A stretch of DNA of 64,000 nucleotides from JAMXLO01 sp963791495 (GTDB lineage Bacteria > Pseudomonadota > Alphaproteobacteria > Acetobacterales > Acetobacteraceae), in the NCBI GenBank assembly GCA_963791495.1, contig CAWBST010000021.1:434001-498000 (forward strand). The letters are read 5' to 3'. Within the stretch, counting starts at the first letter, position 1, and each line of letters starts with the position of its first letter. The notes below the pieces were generated by a model that searched no databases, was not told where the DNA came from, and saw only the letters and a list, made by a program, of their open reading frames with translations. Below are positions 46,883-56,713 of the stretch, piece after piece. The translations under genes were made by a program, and so were the position numbers.

Positions 46883-48084
46883 TGCCAGCATTTGCCGAGC
46901 GGCTGGGCCGCGTCCAGGTTGCCGCCAGTGTGCAGATGACGATCCGTGCTCGCGAGCTGCGGGCACAGGGTGTGGACATCATCCAGCTCACCATCGGTGA
47001 ACCCAACTTCGACAGCCCGCGGCATGCGATCGAGGCGGCGCACAAGGCGGCGCTTGATGGCCAAACGAAGTATCCGCCGCAGGATGGCATCTCGCCGCTC
47101 AAGCAGGCGATCCAGCGCAAATTCAGGCGCGACAACGGACTGGAGTTCGCGCTCGATGAGATCTGTGTCACCAACGGGGGCAAACAGGCGATCTTCAATG
47201 CGCTGATGGCGACGGTGAACCCGGGCGATGAGTTGGTGATTCCCGTGCCGTCGTGGAGCGCCTATGCGCTGATGACGAAGCTGTGCGACGGCACGCCCGT
47301 GTTCGTGACCTGTCCGCAGAACAACGGCTTCAAGCCACGCGCCGAAGACATCGATGCAGCGATCACGCCGAAGACCAAGTGGCTGATCCTGAACAATCCG
47401 AACAATCCCACTGGCGCGTGTTGTTCTGCCGCCGAACTGCGTGCGATCGCCGACGTGATGGTGAAGCACCCGCATGTCTGGATCATGTCGGACGACATGT
47501 ACGAGCATCTGGTGTTCGACGGCTTCAAGCATGCCACGATCGCCCAGGTGGCGCCGGAACTGCGGGACCGCACGGTGACGATAAGCGGCGCGTCGAAGGC
47601 GTATGCAATGACTGGGTGGCGCATCGGCTATGCCGGCGGACCTAAGAATTTGATCCGTGCAATGGTGAACATGCAGGGCCAGGCGACCGCCGGCGTGTCC
47701 ACTGTCGGTCAGGCGGCAGCGGCGGCGGCACTGGACGGGCCGCAGGACGGTGTCGCCGAGCAGATCGTCGCCTATCGCAACCGTCGCGATATGGCGGTGG
47801 AAATGCTGAACGCCTGCCGCGGCATCAACTGCCACAAGCCGGAGGGCGCGTTCTACGTGTTTCCCAACGTCGCCGGATGCATCGGCAGGACCACGGCGCG
47901 CGGGCGCAAGTTGGACACTGACCAGGACGTGTGCATGGCGTTGCTGGAGGAGGCGCACGTCGCGACGGTCCATGGTGCGGCATATGGCATGAGTCCATAC
48001 CTGCGTGTCAGTACCGCAACGGATGATGCGTCGCTGGCCGAAGGCTGTCGGCGAATCGCAGCCTTCTGCGAAGGGCTGCATTGA
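46882..48084 (+). CDS. PLP-dependent aminotransferase, second tandem copy
   Basis: 400 aa, the same length and architecture as the first copy. Landmarks are IIQLTIGEPNFDSPRHAIEA, VTNGGKQAIFNALMATV, LNNPNNPTGACCSAAEL, IMSDDMYEHLVFDG, Lys in SGASKAYAMTGWRIGYAGG and a C-terminal PYLRVSTATDD. Both proteins end with an AFCEGLH/HFCEGLH tail, as expected from tandem duplication. The pair could act on different substrates or form a heterodimer. Confidence 0.93.
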   Translation: MPAFAERLGRVQVAASVQMTIRARELRAQGVDIIQLTIGEPNFDSPRHAIEAAHKAALDGQTKYPPQDGISPLKQAIQRKFRRDNGLEFALDEICVTNGGKQAIFNALMATVNPGDELVIPVPSWSAYALMTKLCDGTPVFVTCPQNNGFKPRAEDIDAAITPKTKWLILNNPNNPTGACCSAAELRAIADVMVKHPHVWIMSDDMYEHLVFDGFKHATIAQVAPELRDRTVTISGASKAYAMTGWRIGYAGGPKNLIRAMVNMQGQATAGVSTVGQAAAAAALDGPQDGVAEQIVAYRNRRDMAVEMLNACRGINCHKPEGAFYVFPNVAGCIGRTTARGRKLDTDQDVCMALLEEAHVATVHGAAYGMSPYLRVSTATDDASLAEGCRRIAAFCEGLH

Positions 48085-49103
48085 GACAGGAGACGATTCG
48101 CGCTGGTCGCGACTGCGACGCCGACGGACTTATCGCGGTCATCGCTGCCTGCTGGGGTGAATATCCCGGCATCAAGCTCGACATTGATGCCGAGTTGCCG
48201 GAACTGCGTGCCCTGGCCTCCCACTATGCCGGCAAGGGCGGTGCACTGTGGACGGCTGAAGCAGACGGACGCATCGTCGGCATGATCGGCGTAGTGCCGC
48301 GCTCCGATGATACCTGGGAAATTGTCCGTCTCTACACGTTGCAGCCGCATCGTGGGACGGATCTGGCGCCACGATTGCTTGCGATCGCCGAAGCACACGC
48401 CCGCGCGGCGTGTGCGACGCGCTTGGTGCTCTGGAGCGACACACGGTTCGATCGAGCGCACCGGTTCTATGAGAAGCACAGCTACGTCCGGCACGGGCCC
48501 ATCGGCGTGCTGCATGACATCTCGAACTCGCTCGAGTTTGGCTACGCCAAACCCGTCGCCGGCATCGAGGTGCTGGACGCCGCAGCCGCCGCGTCGGCCG
48601 AGCGACGCCTGGCCGAGATCCTGTGCGCCTGCGTCGATGCGGGGGCGTCGGTCTCCTACCTGCCGCCACTCGCGCCAGACGTCGCGCGTGGGTTTTGGAA
48701 ACGGATGGCAGCCGATGTCGCGGCCGGAACGCGCATCCTGCTCGCCGCCTGGGACGACGCAGTGCTGGTTGGAACCGTGATGCTGGAATTCGCGTCCTCG
48801 CCCAACCAGCCACATCGCGCTGAAGTGCAGAAACTGCTCGTGCACCCCGCGGCACGACGTCGGGGCTTGGCACGTTCCTTAATGGCCCGAGCGGAGATGG
48901 AGGCGTCTCGTGCCGGCAAGACGCTGCTGACGCTCGACACCAGGGCGGGTGACGCGGCCGAGAATCTGTATCGCGCCCTGGGGTGGCACGAAGCGGGGCG
49001 CATTCCCGGCTACGCACTGAATGCCGATCGCACGCCGTGCGACACGATCTTCTTCTGGAAAGGCACTGCGCCTTCGTTTGAAGTCTCACCGCCGGCATGT
49101 TAA
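48081..49103 (+). CDS. Double-GNAT acetyltransferase
   Basis: 340 aa with two GNAT domains: residues about 5-155 (GGALWTAEADGRIVGMIGVV, YTLQPHRGTDLAPRLLAIAE) and about 165-340 (ILLAAWDDAVLVGTVMLEF, QKLLVHPAARRRGLARSLMA, LDTRAGDAAENLYRALGW). The acetyl-CoA loop RRRGLA is clear in the second; the first is weaker. The TTG start overlaps the preceding stop (TTGA). The substrate is unknown. Confidence 0.82.
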   Translation: MRQETIRAGRDCDADGLIAVIAACWGEYPGIKLDIDAELPELRALASHYAGKGGALWTAEADGRIVGMIGVVPRSDDTWEIVRLYTLQPHRGTDLAPRLLAIAEAHARAACATRLVLWSDTRFDRAHRFYEKHSYVRHGPIGVLHDISNSLEFGYAKPVAGIEVLDAAAAASAERRLAEILCACVDAGASVSYLPPLAPDVARGFWKRMAADVAAGTRILLAAWDDAVLVGTVMLEFASSPNQPHRAEVQKLLVHPAARRRGLARSLMARAEMEASRAGKTLLTLDTRAGDAAENLYRALGWHEAGRIPGYALNADRTPCDTIFFWKGTAPSFEVSPPAC

Positions 49104-49969
49104 CGGCCACCGCCATGGATACTGTCGTTACGTCCGAAGCCAGGAACGTGGTCCTCGAGCTCGGAGGCGAGCCGAGTTTCGCAACGCGCAACCGCTTGGC
49201 CATACGCGACGTCAGCGATGGCACACGGCTTCTCCCGCTCGCGTGGACCCTGGGCTGGCTGGACATCAGGCTCCGCTATCGGGGCTCCATGCTTGGCCCT
49301 TTGTGGCTGACGCTGTCGACCGGAATCATGGTCGGGGCGCTTGGCTATCTCTACGCCGGCATCTTCCACATCGATGTTCACGATTACCTGCCCTACCTGG
49401 CGCTGTCGCTCGTATTGTGGGGTTTCCTGGCATCCGTGGTGTCGGAATCCTGTACCGCATTCACGGAATCCGAAGGTATCGTCCGCGCCGTGCGCATGCC
49501 GTTCTTCCTGTTCGCTGCACGCCTTCTCATTCGCAACGTCCTGGTGCTCGCGCACAACATCCTGGTGATCGCGGTCGTCTACCTGGTGTTCCAGGTGTGG
49601 CCAGGCTGGCATGCATTGCTAGCTCTGCCCGGACTGCTGCTATGGGCGCTCGATGCGCTCGCACTCGTGCTTCTGTTAGGAACGTTCTGCGCCCGGTTCC
49701 GTGACATCCTGCCCATCGTGGCGAGCATCATTCAGATTGCCTTCTTCATGACCCCGGTGATCTGGAAACCTGAGCAGCTTGGGTCGGGCCAGAGACTACT
49801 GCCGCTCAATCCTTTCTTTGACCTGCTGGAAATCGTTCGGGCGCCACTGCTGGGAACGGCACCTGGCGCACGCATCTGGATCGGTGCGGCGCTGTGTAGC
49901 TTCGTCTTGTGGGGACTCGCGTGGAGTCTGTTCACTCGCGCTCGCGGACGAATCGCCTTCTGGATCTGA
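49097..49969 (+). CDS. Polysaccharide/O-antigen ABC exporter permease (Wzm/KpsM type)
   Basis: 290 aa with six membrane helices. ABC-2 signatures are LGWLDIRLRYRGSMLGPLWL at the N terminus, GYLYAGIFHIDVHDYLPYLA and the C-terminal IVASIIQIAFFMTPVIWKPE and LPLNPFFDLLEIVRAPLLG. It overlaps the GNAT stop by seven bases; an ATG at 49115 is an alternative. With the ATPase that follows, it exports a lipid-linked polysaccharide, but no glycosyltransferase is nearby. Confidence 0.9.
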   Translation: MLTATAMDTVVTSEARNVVLELGGEPSFATRNRLAIRDVSDGTRLLPLAWTLGWLDIRLRYRGSMLGPLWLTLSTGIMVGALGYLYAGIFHIDVHDYLPYLALSLVLWGFLASVVSESCTAFTESEGIVRAVRMPFFLFAARLLIRNVLVLAHNILVIAVVYLVFQVWPGWHALLALPGLLLWALDALALVLLLGTFCARFRDILPIVASIIQIAFFMTPVIWKPEQLGSGQRLLPLNPFFDLLEIVRAPLLGTAPGARIWIGAALCSFVLWGLAWSLFTRARGRIAFWI

Positions 49970-49985
49970 TGACGCGGTGGCGGCA

Positions 49986-50765
49986 ATGACCAATCCACAC
50001 ATCCTTGTCGAAGGCGTCTCGGTCCTCTTTCCGCTGTACCACGGCAACGCGCGAAGCTTGAAGAAGACCGTGATGGCCGCTGCGTCGGGGCGGCTCGGTC
50101 AGGATCGGCAGCGTCGCGTCGTCGTGCAGGCGTTGCGCGACATCAGCTTCGACCTGCGTGGCGGGGACAGGCTTGGACTGATCGGTTCCAACGGCGCGGG
50201 AAAGACCACTCTGCTGCGAACGCTGGCCGGTATCTACGAGCCGGTGATCGGCCGTGTGCGGGTGCAGGGCAGCTTGAACGCACTGCTGGACGCCAGCCTC
50301 GGCATGAACCTGGAGCTGACAGGCCGGGAGAACATCATGCTGCGGGGCCTGTACAACGGCATGCCACGGTCAGCCTTGCCAAGGCTGGAGCAGGATGTGG
50401 CGGAGTTCGCTGAACTGGGCGATTTCCTGGACCTTCCGGTCCGTATCTACTCGGCGGGCATGGTGGTCCGCCTGGGCTTTGCTCTCGCCACAGCAATCAA
50501 GCCCGAAATCCTGCTGATGGACGAATGGATCCTGGCAGGTGACGCGGAATTCATGGACCGTGCACAGCATCGGCTGGAGGCGATGGTGCGCGGCGCCGAC
50601 ATCCTTGTTCTCTCGAGCCACAACACGGGAATTGTGAAGGAGTGGTGCACCCGCGCGCTCTGGCTCGATCAAGGACACCTGCGTCTCGACGGTCCACCCG
50701 ACTGCGTTGTCGACGCGTATCTCGGCCGTGCCCAGGAGCCTGCTATGGTGGCTCTCGCCGATTGA
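49986..50765 (+). CDS. Polysaccharide/O-antigen ABC exporter ATP-binding protein (Wzt/KpsT type)
   Basis: 259 aa from the ATG at 49986; the frame opens earlier only in the antecedent permease. Walker A is LIGSNGAGKTTLLRTLAGI, the Wzt/KpsT features FPLYHGNARSLK and RENIMLRGLYNG are present, the signature-like YSAGMVVRLGFALATAI and Walker B ILLMDEWILAGDAEF. It lacks the C-terminal carbohydrate-binding extension of long Wzt proteins. Confidence 0.92.
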   Translation: MTNPHILVEGVSVLFPLYHGNARSLKKTVMAAASGRLGQDRQRRVVVQALRDISFDLRGGDRLGLIGSNGAGKTTLLRTLAGIYEPVIGRVRVQGSLNALLDASLGMNLELTGRENIMLRGLYNGMPRSALPRLEQDVAEFAELGDFLDLPVRIYSAGMVVRLGFALATAIKPEILLMDEWILAGDAEFMDRAQHRLEAMVRGADILVLSSHNTGIVKEWCTRALWLDQGHLRLDGPPDCVVDAYLGRAQEPAMVALAD

Positions 50766-50777
50766 CGACCGCGACCA

Positions 50778-50806
50778 ATGCCGGAGGCAAGTTGCGCCTC
50801 CGGCAT
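50778..50806. terminator. Perfect hairpin between convergent genes
   Basis: ATGCCGGAGGC (50778-50788) and GCCTCCGGCAT (50796-50806) pair perfectly around a seven-base loop. It is placed between the convergent stops of the exporter ATPase and the amidohydrolase; no strong T-run follows on either strand. Confidence 0.65.
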
Positions 50807-50823
50807 CGGCACGCGGATGTTCG

Positions 50824-52531
50824 TCAGTTCCGGTGCGCCTGGTACCAGGAATTGCGCAGCACGCGGCCCGGCAGAGCGCCGGTGTGCTTGCCGTCCTCCA
50901 GTAGCACCTGACCGTTCACGATGGTCATGTGGATGCCTTCCGCGGGCTCCTTGATACGCCAGCCGCCGGCGGGGAAGTCGTGTACCACGCTTTCCTTCCC
51001 CGGCTTCACCGTGTCGGGGTCGAACAGTACGATGTCCGCCGCGAGGCCCTCGCGAAGCAGGCCGCGATCGCTGATGCCGAACAGCGACGCCGACTCGAAG
51101 GTGAGCCGCCGGATCGCCTGCTCGAGCGTCATCGCATGCTTCTCGCGCACCCACTCGCCAAGCAGCCGCGTGGTGTAGCCGTAGCCGCCGTGGAACTGCA
51201 CGTGCGCGCCACCGTCGCCCAATCCGATGAAGGCGTTCGGATAGGTCAGGATCTGCTTCACCGCCTCGTCGTCGATGTTGTTCTCGGCCTGGAGGAAGCG
51301 CGTCTCCAGCTTCTCCTCGACCACCAGATCGAGGAACGCGTCGATGACGCGCTTGTTCTGCATCTTGGCGATCTCGCCGATCGTCTTGAATTGCAGCGGC
51401 TTGTTCTTCTCCAGCGCTGGCTCGTTGACCCACATATAGTCCCACCAGGTTTTGGAGAATCCGATCGCACCCGAGATCGGTACAGAGCGCTCCACCGCCT
51501 CGGCGTGCAGCTTGTCGCGTACCTGCGGATCGGCATAGGCGCGCATCTTTTCCGCGTCCGACGAGATCAGGATCGGATGCCAGGTCGGCAGACCCGCGGA
51601 ACACCTGGCAGTTCTTCATGGTGAAGTCCTGCGTGACACGGTTCGGGCTGCACATCGGGTAGGCGCGGATGCCGGCGCGCGCCGTCTCGTCGACGCGGGC
51701 GATGTGCTGCTTCCACTTGTCGCCGGTGCGCACGGTCTGGCTCAGGCTGTTGTAGATCACCGGCCGGCCACAGGCTTCCGCCAGCCGCGCCATCATGCCG
51801 TCGCTGAGTTCCGGATCGACTCCGCCGCCCATCTGGACCGTGCCGGTGCCGAGTTCGCGCAGCACATCGGCGAGTGCGAAGACCTCCTTCTCGTCGGCCC
51901 ACAGCGCCGGAATCGGCACGCCCTGCGGATCGAAGTGTCCCTTCTGCCGCGAACCGGAGAAGCCGATCGCGCCAGCCTTCATGCCGTCGCGCACCACCGC
52001 CTGCATCGCCTTGATCTCATCGTCGGTAGCGGTGCGCTTCTGGCAGTCCTCGCCCATCGCATAGTAGCGCACGGCCGTATGGCCGATCAGCGTGCCGGCA
52101 TTGACGCCGAGCCTGTTGTCGAGCCGGTCCATGTATTGCGGAAAGCTCTCCCAATTGACGTCGACGGTGCGCAGCACCTCCATCGGGATGGCTTCGACAT
52201 AGGACAGGAACTCAGCCATGCGCTCTTCGTTGCCGCGGCGCACCGGGGCCAGCGAAAGCGAGCAGTTGCCAAAGATCACAGTCGTTGCGCCGTGCTGCGG
52301 CGAGAAGGTGCACAGCGGATCCCACGTTACCTGCGCATCGTAGTGGCAGTGGTTGTCGATGAAACCGGGCGACACTGCCAGGCCGTCGGCATCGACGGTG
52401 CGCGTCGCCGCACCGGTGATCTTGCCAATTTCGACGATCTTGCCGTCCTTCACAGCAAGGTCGCCGCGGAATGCCGGCATCCCTGAACCGTCGACGATGC
52501 GGCCATTACGGATCAACAGGTCATACGTCAT
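50824..52531 (-). CDS. D-aminoacylase/N-acyl-D-amino-acid deacylase-like amidohydrolase, one apparent frameshift near 51600
   Basis: About 568 aa joined. First part (52531 to about 51600): IRNGRIVDGSGMPAFRGDLA, the metal motif PGFIDNHCHYDAQVTWDPL, ATTVIFGNCSLSLAPVRRG, and VNAGTLIGHTAVRYYAMGED. Removing one G from CGCGGGTCTG gives RGLPTWHPILISSDAEKMRA and continues: DKLHAEAVERSVP, LGDGGAHVQFHGGYGYTTRL (metal Asp/His), DRGLLREGLAADIVLFDPDT. Family members deacylate N-acyl-D-amino acids; the exact substrate is unknown. Confidence 0.87.
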
Positions 52532-52696
52532 CTTGTCGTCTCTCCCGTTTACTGAGCCGCCCGCGGCGGCCCTTCCGCTTAGGGCGAGCGTAGCACTCTT
52601 CGGCCCGAACGCCAGTCGTCAGTCCGAGGGCACGCGCACTTGGTCTCCTTCCGTAACTGCGTCACATTCCGTGACCGGAGGAGCGTCCAGGATGGC

Positions 52697-53881
52697 ATGT
52701 CGATGAGGGTTGTCCCGACGCGGTTTGCGCTGCGCGAGCGCATGCCGTGGGCATTGCTGGCCGCCGCATCGCTCGCGATGTTCACCGTGGCTGCCAGCGG
52801 CACCACGCGTGCGCCGTTCCTGATCGACATGGCGCGCGACCTGTCGGCCAGCGTGCCGATGATAGCCAATCTGGTTGCGATTACCTCGATCTCCTGGGGT
52901 GTGACATCGATGATCGCCGGCACCGGGTCCGATCGTTGGGGCACCCGGCCATTCCTGATCGGTGGGCCGCTCGGACTTGCACTGGCGACGATGGGCGTGG
53001 CGACCGGCGGCAGCTTCCTCGCGGTCGCCACCTGGGCGACGATTGCCGGCGGTTGCTGCGGTCTGTTCAGTGGCGTGATCTTCACCGAGGTCTCGGCGCG
53101 CGTTCTGCCCACGCAGCAGGGACGCGCACTGGGCTGGGTGATGAGCGGCCAGTCGCTGACGCTGCTCGTCGGAGTTCCACTGGCAGCCTGGGTCGGTTCC
53201 TGGATCGGTTGGCGCGGCGTCAACGTCTGCATCGCCGTGCTGGCGCTGATCACTGTGGTCAGCCTCCTGGCAACCACCGCCAGGCGGGCAAGCGCGGATT
53301 TCATAGCCACAGCGCGCGTGCCATCGATGCGAACGGCGCTGTCGCGGCCGGTGATGCGCCTGCTCGCCATGGGGATCGCCGAGCGCATCTGCTACGGCCT
53401 GGTGGCGGTGTACTACGCGACTTTCCTGCAATCGACCTACGCGCTGTCATTGGAGGCGGTCGCGCTGCCACTTGGCGTGTTTGCGATCGGCAACATTCTC
53501 GGCACATTGTTGGGCGGTCAGCTTGCCGATCGGCTGACCAATCGCCTGGCCATCTTTGCCTCGGCGATGCTGGCCTCGGGGCTGGCCGCACTGGCGTTGT
53601 TCGGCTGGCAGGAGGGCGTGCAGACCTCGGTGGCGCTTGGCTTCGTCTATGTGTTCTTCAACGCCATTGCCCGCCCCTCGCTGATGGCATCGCTGACCGA
53701 CGTGCCGGAACATGTGCGCGGCACCGTCATGGGACTGAACGTCTCATCCAACAGTATCGGCTGGCTGGGCGCTGCCGCCCTCGGCGGGTGGATGATCGGC
53801 AGTTTCGGTTTTGCCGGCTTTGGGCCGCTGGCCGCCGCGGTGGCGGTGGTCGGCGGCGCGCTGGCGCTGGTCCGCCGCTGA
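52697..53881 (+). CDS. Major facilitator superfamily transporter
   Basis: 394 aa from the ATG at 52697; the frame is open from 52640, and 52703 (ATG) is also possible. About 12 predicted helices, with the motif A-like loop GTGSDRWGTRPFLIGGPLGL between helices 2 and 3 and the second-half counterpart LGGQLADRLTNRLAIFA. These MFS proteins export or import small molecules by proton coupling; the substrate is not indicated. It is divergent from the preceding amidohydrolase. Confidence 0.9.
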   Translation: MSMRVVPTRFALRERMPWALLAAASLAMFTVAASGTTRAPFLIDMARDLSASVPMIANLVAITSISWGVTSMIAGTGSDRWGTRPFLIGGPLGLALATMGVATGGSFLAVATWATIAGGCCGLFSGVIFTEVSARVLPTQQGRALGWVMSGQSLTLLVGVPLAAWVGSWIGWRGVNVCIAVLALITVVSLLATTARRASADFIATARVPSMRTALSRPVMRLLAMGIAERICYGLVAVYYATFLQSTYALSLEAVALPLGVFAIGNILGTLLGGQLADRLTNRLAIFASAMLASGLAALALFGWQEGVQTSVALGFVYVFFNAIARPSLMASLTDVPEHVRGTVMGLNVSSNSIGWLGAAALGGWMIGSFGFAGFGPLAAAVAVVGGALALVRR

Positions 53882-54013
53882 CCCCGCTGCCCGCGCAACG
53901 GGCAGCGCAGGTCGCGAAATGGGCAATGGCGCGGCGCATTCACATTGCAATGCCGTGGCAGCGCGGCACGAAACGTGCAACGTATCTCAAGGAAATCCGA
54001 TCGAGGGCGACGG

Positions 54014-55456
54014 ATGCGGCAGGACGGTGTTCTGGCGGGGTATGACCCCGGCAACCTCTTCTGCGAAATGCTGCGGCCCGGCGAGCCGCCGCGTTCGGCG
54101 CTGTCGTTGCTGCATGAAAGGCTGCGCCTCCTGCCTGTCGAAGCGCTGCGCCGCCGCGCCGCCGACGCCGAACGCGACCTGCTGGAGCGCGGCATCACCT
54201 TCACCGTCTATTCCGACGCGACCGCGATCGATCGCATCCTGCCATTCGATCTGATCCCTCGCGTGATCACCGCTGACGAATGGCGCACTCTGGAAACCGG
54301 CGTCATCCAGCGCGTGCGCGCGCTGAACCTTTTCCTGTACGACGTTTATCATGAGCGGAAGATCCTCGCCGACGGCGTGGTGCCACGCGAGCTCGTGTTG
54401 GGCAATGCGGCCTATCGCGAGGCGATGATCGGCTTCGACCCACCGCACGGCACCTATGTGCATGTCTGCGGCACCGACATCATCCGCGACGACAACGGCC
54501 GCTTCCTGGTGCTGGAGGACAACGCACGCACGCCATCCGGCGTGGCTTATGTGGTCGAGAACCGGCACATGTCGCTGCGCGCGCTGTCCGACCTGATGGC
54601 CGGCCTGCAGGTTCGCAGCGTCGACGAGTACGGCCTGCAGCTGCACCGCGCGATGACCGAGATCGCGCCGGCCGGCGTGAGCGATCCGCAGGTGGTGCTG
54701 CTGTCGCCTGGCATCTTCAATTCCGCCTACTTCGAGCACGTGTTCCTCGCGCGCGAGATGGGCGTGCCACTGGTCGAGGGGCGCGACCTGCTGGTCGAGG
54801 ACGGCAGGGTCTGGATGCGTACCACGGCCGGGCTTGCACCCGTCCACACGATCTACCGGCGGCTCGACGACGACTTTCTGGATCCCGATGCGTTCCGCCC
54901 CGACAGCCAGCTGGGCGTCCGCGGGCTGATGGAGGCGTGGCGGCGCGGAGCGGTCTCGATCGCCAACGCCGTCGGTACGGGGGTGGCGGATGACAAGGCC
55001 GTATATGCCTACATGCCGCGCATCATCCGCTATTACCTGAGCGAGGACGCGATACTGCCGAATGTCGATACGCGAAGCTGCGCAGAGCCGGAGGGACTGG
55101 CGTATACACTCGCGCATCTGCACGAGCTGGTGGTGAAGCCGGTGGCGGAGTCCGGTGGATATGGCCTGCTGATCGGTCCGCATGCCAGCAAGGTCGAATT
55201 GGACGAATTCCGTGCCCGCCTCAAGGCCAATCCCGCCAACTATATCAGTCAGCCGATGGTCAAGCTCTCGGTCAGTCCGACCCTATGCGATGATGGTGTG
55301 AAGGCGCGGCACATCGACCTTCGGCCGTTCGCGGTGACCGGGCGCGACACCTGGGTTCTGCCGGGAGGGCTCACGCGCGTCGCGCTGCGCGCGGGTTCCC
55401 TTGTGGTGAATTCCTCGCAGGGTGGCGGCTCGAAGGACACCTGGGTGCTGGCATGA
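54014..55456 (+). CDS. Circularly permuted ATP-grasp protein
   Basis: 480 aa from the ATG at 54014; longer frames exist to 53945 but begin in an unrelated sequence. CP-ATP-grasp signatures are YDPGNLFCEMLRPGEPPRSA, FDLIPRVITADEWRTLETGV, FLVLEDNARTPSGVAYVVEN, LLSPGIFNSAYFEHVFLAR and KPVAESGGYGLLIGP, DLRPFAVTGRDTWVLPGGLT. The family pairs with alpha-E proteins, and a role in peptide ligation is inferred for it. The next gene overlaps its stop by four bases. Confidence 0.92.
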   Translation: MRQDGVLAGYDPGNLFCEMLRPGEPPRSALSLLHERLRLLPVEALRRRAADAERDLLERGITFTVYSDATAIDRILPFDLIPRVITADEWRTLETGVIQRVRALNLFLYDVYHERKILADGVVPRELVLGNAAYREAMIGFDPPHGTYVHVCGTDIIRDDNGRFLVLEDNARTPSGVAYVVENRHMSLRALSDLMAGLQVRSVDEYGLQLHRAMTEIAPAGVSDPQVVLLSPGIFNSAYFEHVFLAREMGVPLVEGRDLLVEDGRVWMRTTAGLAPVHTIYRRLDDDFLDPDAFRPDSQLGVRGLMEAWRRGAVSIANAVGTGVADDKAVYAYMPRIIRYYLSEDAILPNVDTRSCAEPEGLAYTLAHLHELVVKPVAESGGYGLLIGPHASKVELDEFRARLKANPANYISQPMVKLSVSPTLCDDGVKARHIDLRPFAVTGRDTWVLPGGLTRVALRAGSLVVNSSQGGGSKDTWVLA

Positions 55457-56418
55457 GCGAAACCGTTTCCGCCAGCAAGCACCTGATCGCGCGCCAGGCC
55501 GGCAGTGCGCTTTGGCTGGCACGCTACATGGAGCGGATAGAGAATCTTGCGCGACTGCTCGACGTCACGAAGACCTTCGCGCGCGATGCCGAAGGTGGGC
55601 GGAATTGGCTGTCACTGCTGCGCATCAACGACGACACGGCGGCTTTCTTTGCCAGACACGCGACGCCGGAGGGTGCCAGCGTCGCGCATTTCTATCTGCT
55701 GGATGCCGAGAATCCGACCTCGGTTCAGTCCGCGATCCGTTATGCGCGAGAGAATGCCCGCACATTGCGTGCGTTGATTTCCACCGAGATGTGGCTGCAG
55801 ATCAATGTGTTTCACGGAGAGATCCGCGCGCTGAGCGCAATCGACATTGTGCCGGAAGGGCTATCTGGCGTGTGTGCGATGCTGAAGGAAGGGGTGCAGG
55901 CACATACCGGAATCACCGAGGGTACGTTCTACCGCGACCAATGCTGGCACTTCTACATGATGGGTCGGCATCTGGAACGTGCTGACCAAATGACGCGGCT
56001 GATCGATACCAGGTTCAATGCGTTGCTGCCGTCGGCCGCGACCGATGCGGCGATCGACGCCGGTGGATGGAATGAATTGCTGCGTGCAGCCGCTGGCTAT
56101 CACGCCTATCGCCGCGAGCATCCGCACGGATACGTGCCGCGTGAAGTGGCAGGCTTCCTGCTGCTGAATGGCGCATTCCCGCGTTCAGCGGGGCTGAGCC
56201 TCGCACAACTCGATTGGCATCTGACGACGCTGCGCAGCCGCTATCATTTGCGCGGCTGTGCGCCGGCATTGACGCGGTTGGACCACCTGCGGACGATGCT
56301 GGCTAGCCAGACGGTTGACGACATTCTGGGACGCGGGCTTTCACCGTTCCTTGACTGGATGCAGAGGGAGATCGCCGCACTGCACGAGGACATCGTGACG
56401 CGCCTCTGCGGCGGTTGA
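55453..56418 (+). CDS. Alpha-E domain protein (DUF403)
   Basis: 321 aa, all-helical. The signatures are LARYMERIENLARLLDVTKTF, ARENARTLRALISTEMWLQI, EGTFYRDQCWHFYMMGRHLE and RADQMTRLIDTRFNALL. ATGA overlap with the preceding gene marks an operon. In many genomes a transglutaminase-like gene follows this pair (recalled); here it is absent. Confidence 0.92.
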   Translation: MSETVSASKHLIARQAGSALWLARYMERIENLARLLDVTKTFARDAEGGRNWLSLLRINDDTAAFFARHATPEGASVAHFYLLDAENPTSVQSAIRYARENARTLRALISTEMWLQINVFHGEIRALSAIDIVPEGLSGVCAMLKEGVQAHTGITEGTFYRDQCWHFYMMGRHLERADQMTRLIDTRFNALLPSAATDAAIDAGGWNELLRAAAGYHAYRREHPHGYVPREVAGFLLLNGAFPRSAGLSLAQLDWHLTTLRSRYHLRGCAPALTRLDHLRTMLASQTVDDILGRGLSPFLDWMQREIAALHEDIVTRLCGG

Positions 56419-56713
56419 CCACGAACCGGTGCACGCATGTCGCGATGGAGGTGATCGGGATGGACTGGACCCCGGTATGGAAGATCCGGAGCGATGGCGA
56501 GTATGCCCGCCTTCGCGTCGCTTTCGCCAAGCCTCGGGTCCGCCAACTTGCCAGTCTCGGCTTTCAGACCAACCTCCAGCCGCTCGAACAGGCCGTATGA
56601 TGTCTCGATCAGACCATCTACACCGGGGTCTCTTGTCAGGAGCGAAGCAATCCCAAGCGAGGTGCGCCTCAAATCCGCATGACTCTCACGAGCGCATGAC
56701 GTAGATTGTGCGG
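56419..56713. other. Gap between alpha-E and TPR genes
   Basis: 295 bases with no supported gene. A frame from 56415 to 56600 has no recognisable similarity. It should contain the promoter of the TPR-ispE unit, but no boxes could be placed. Confidence 0.4.
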
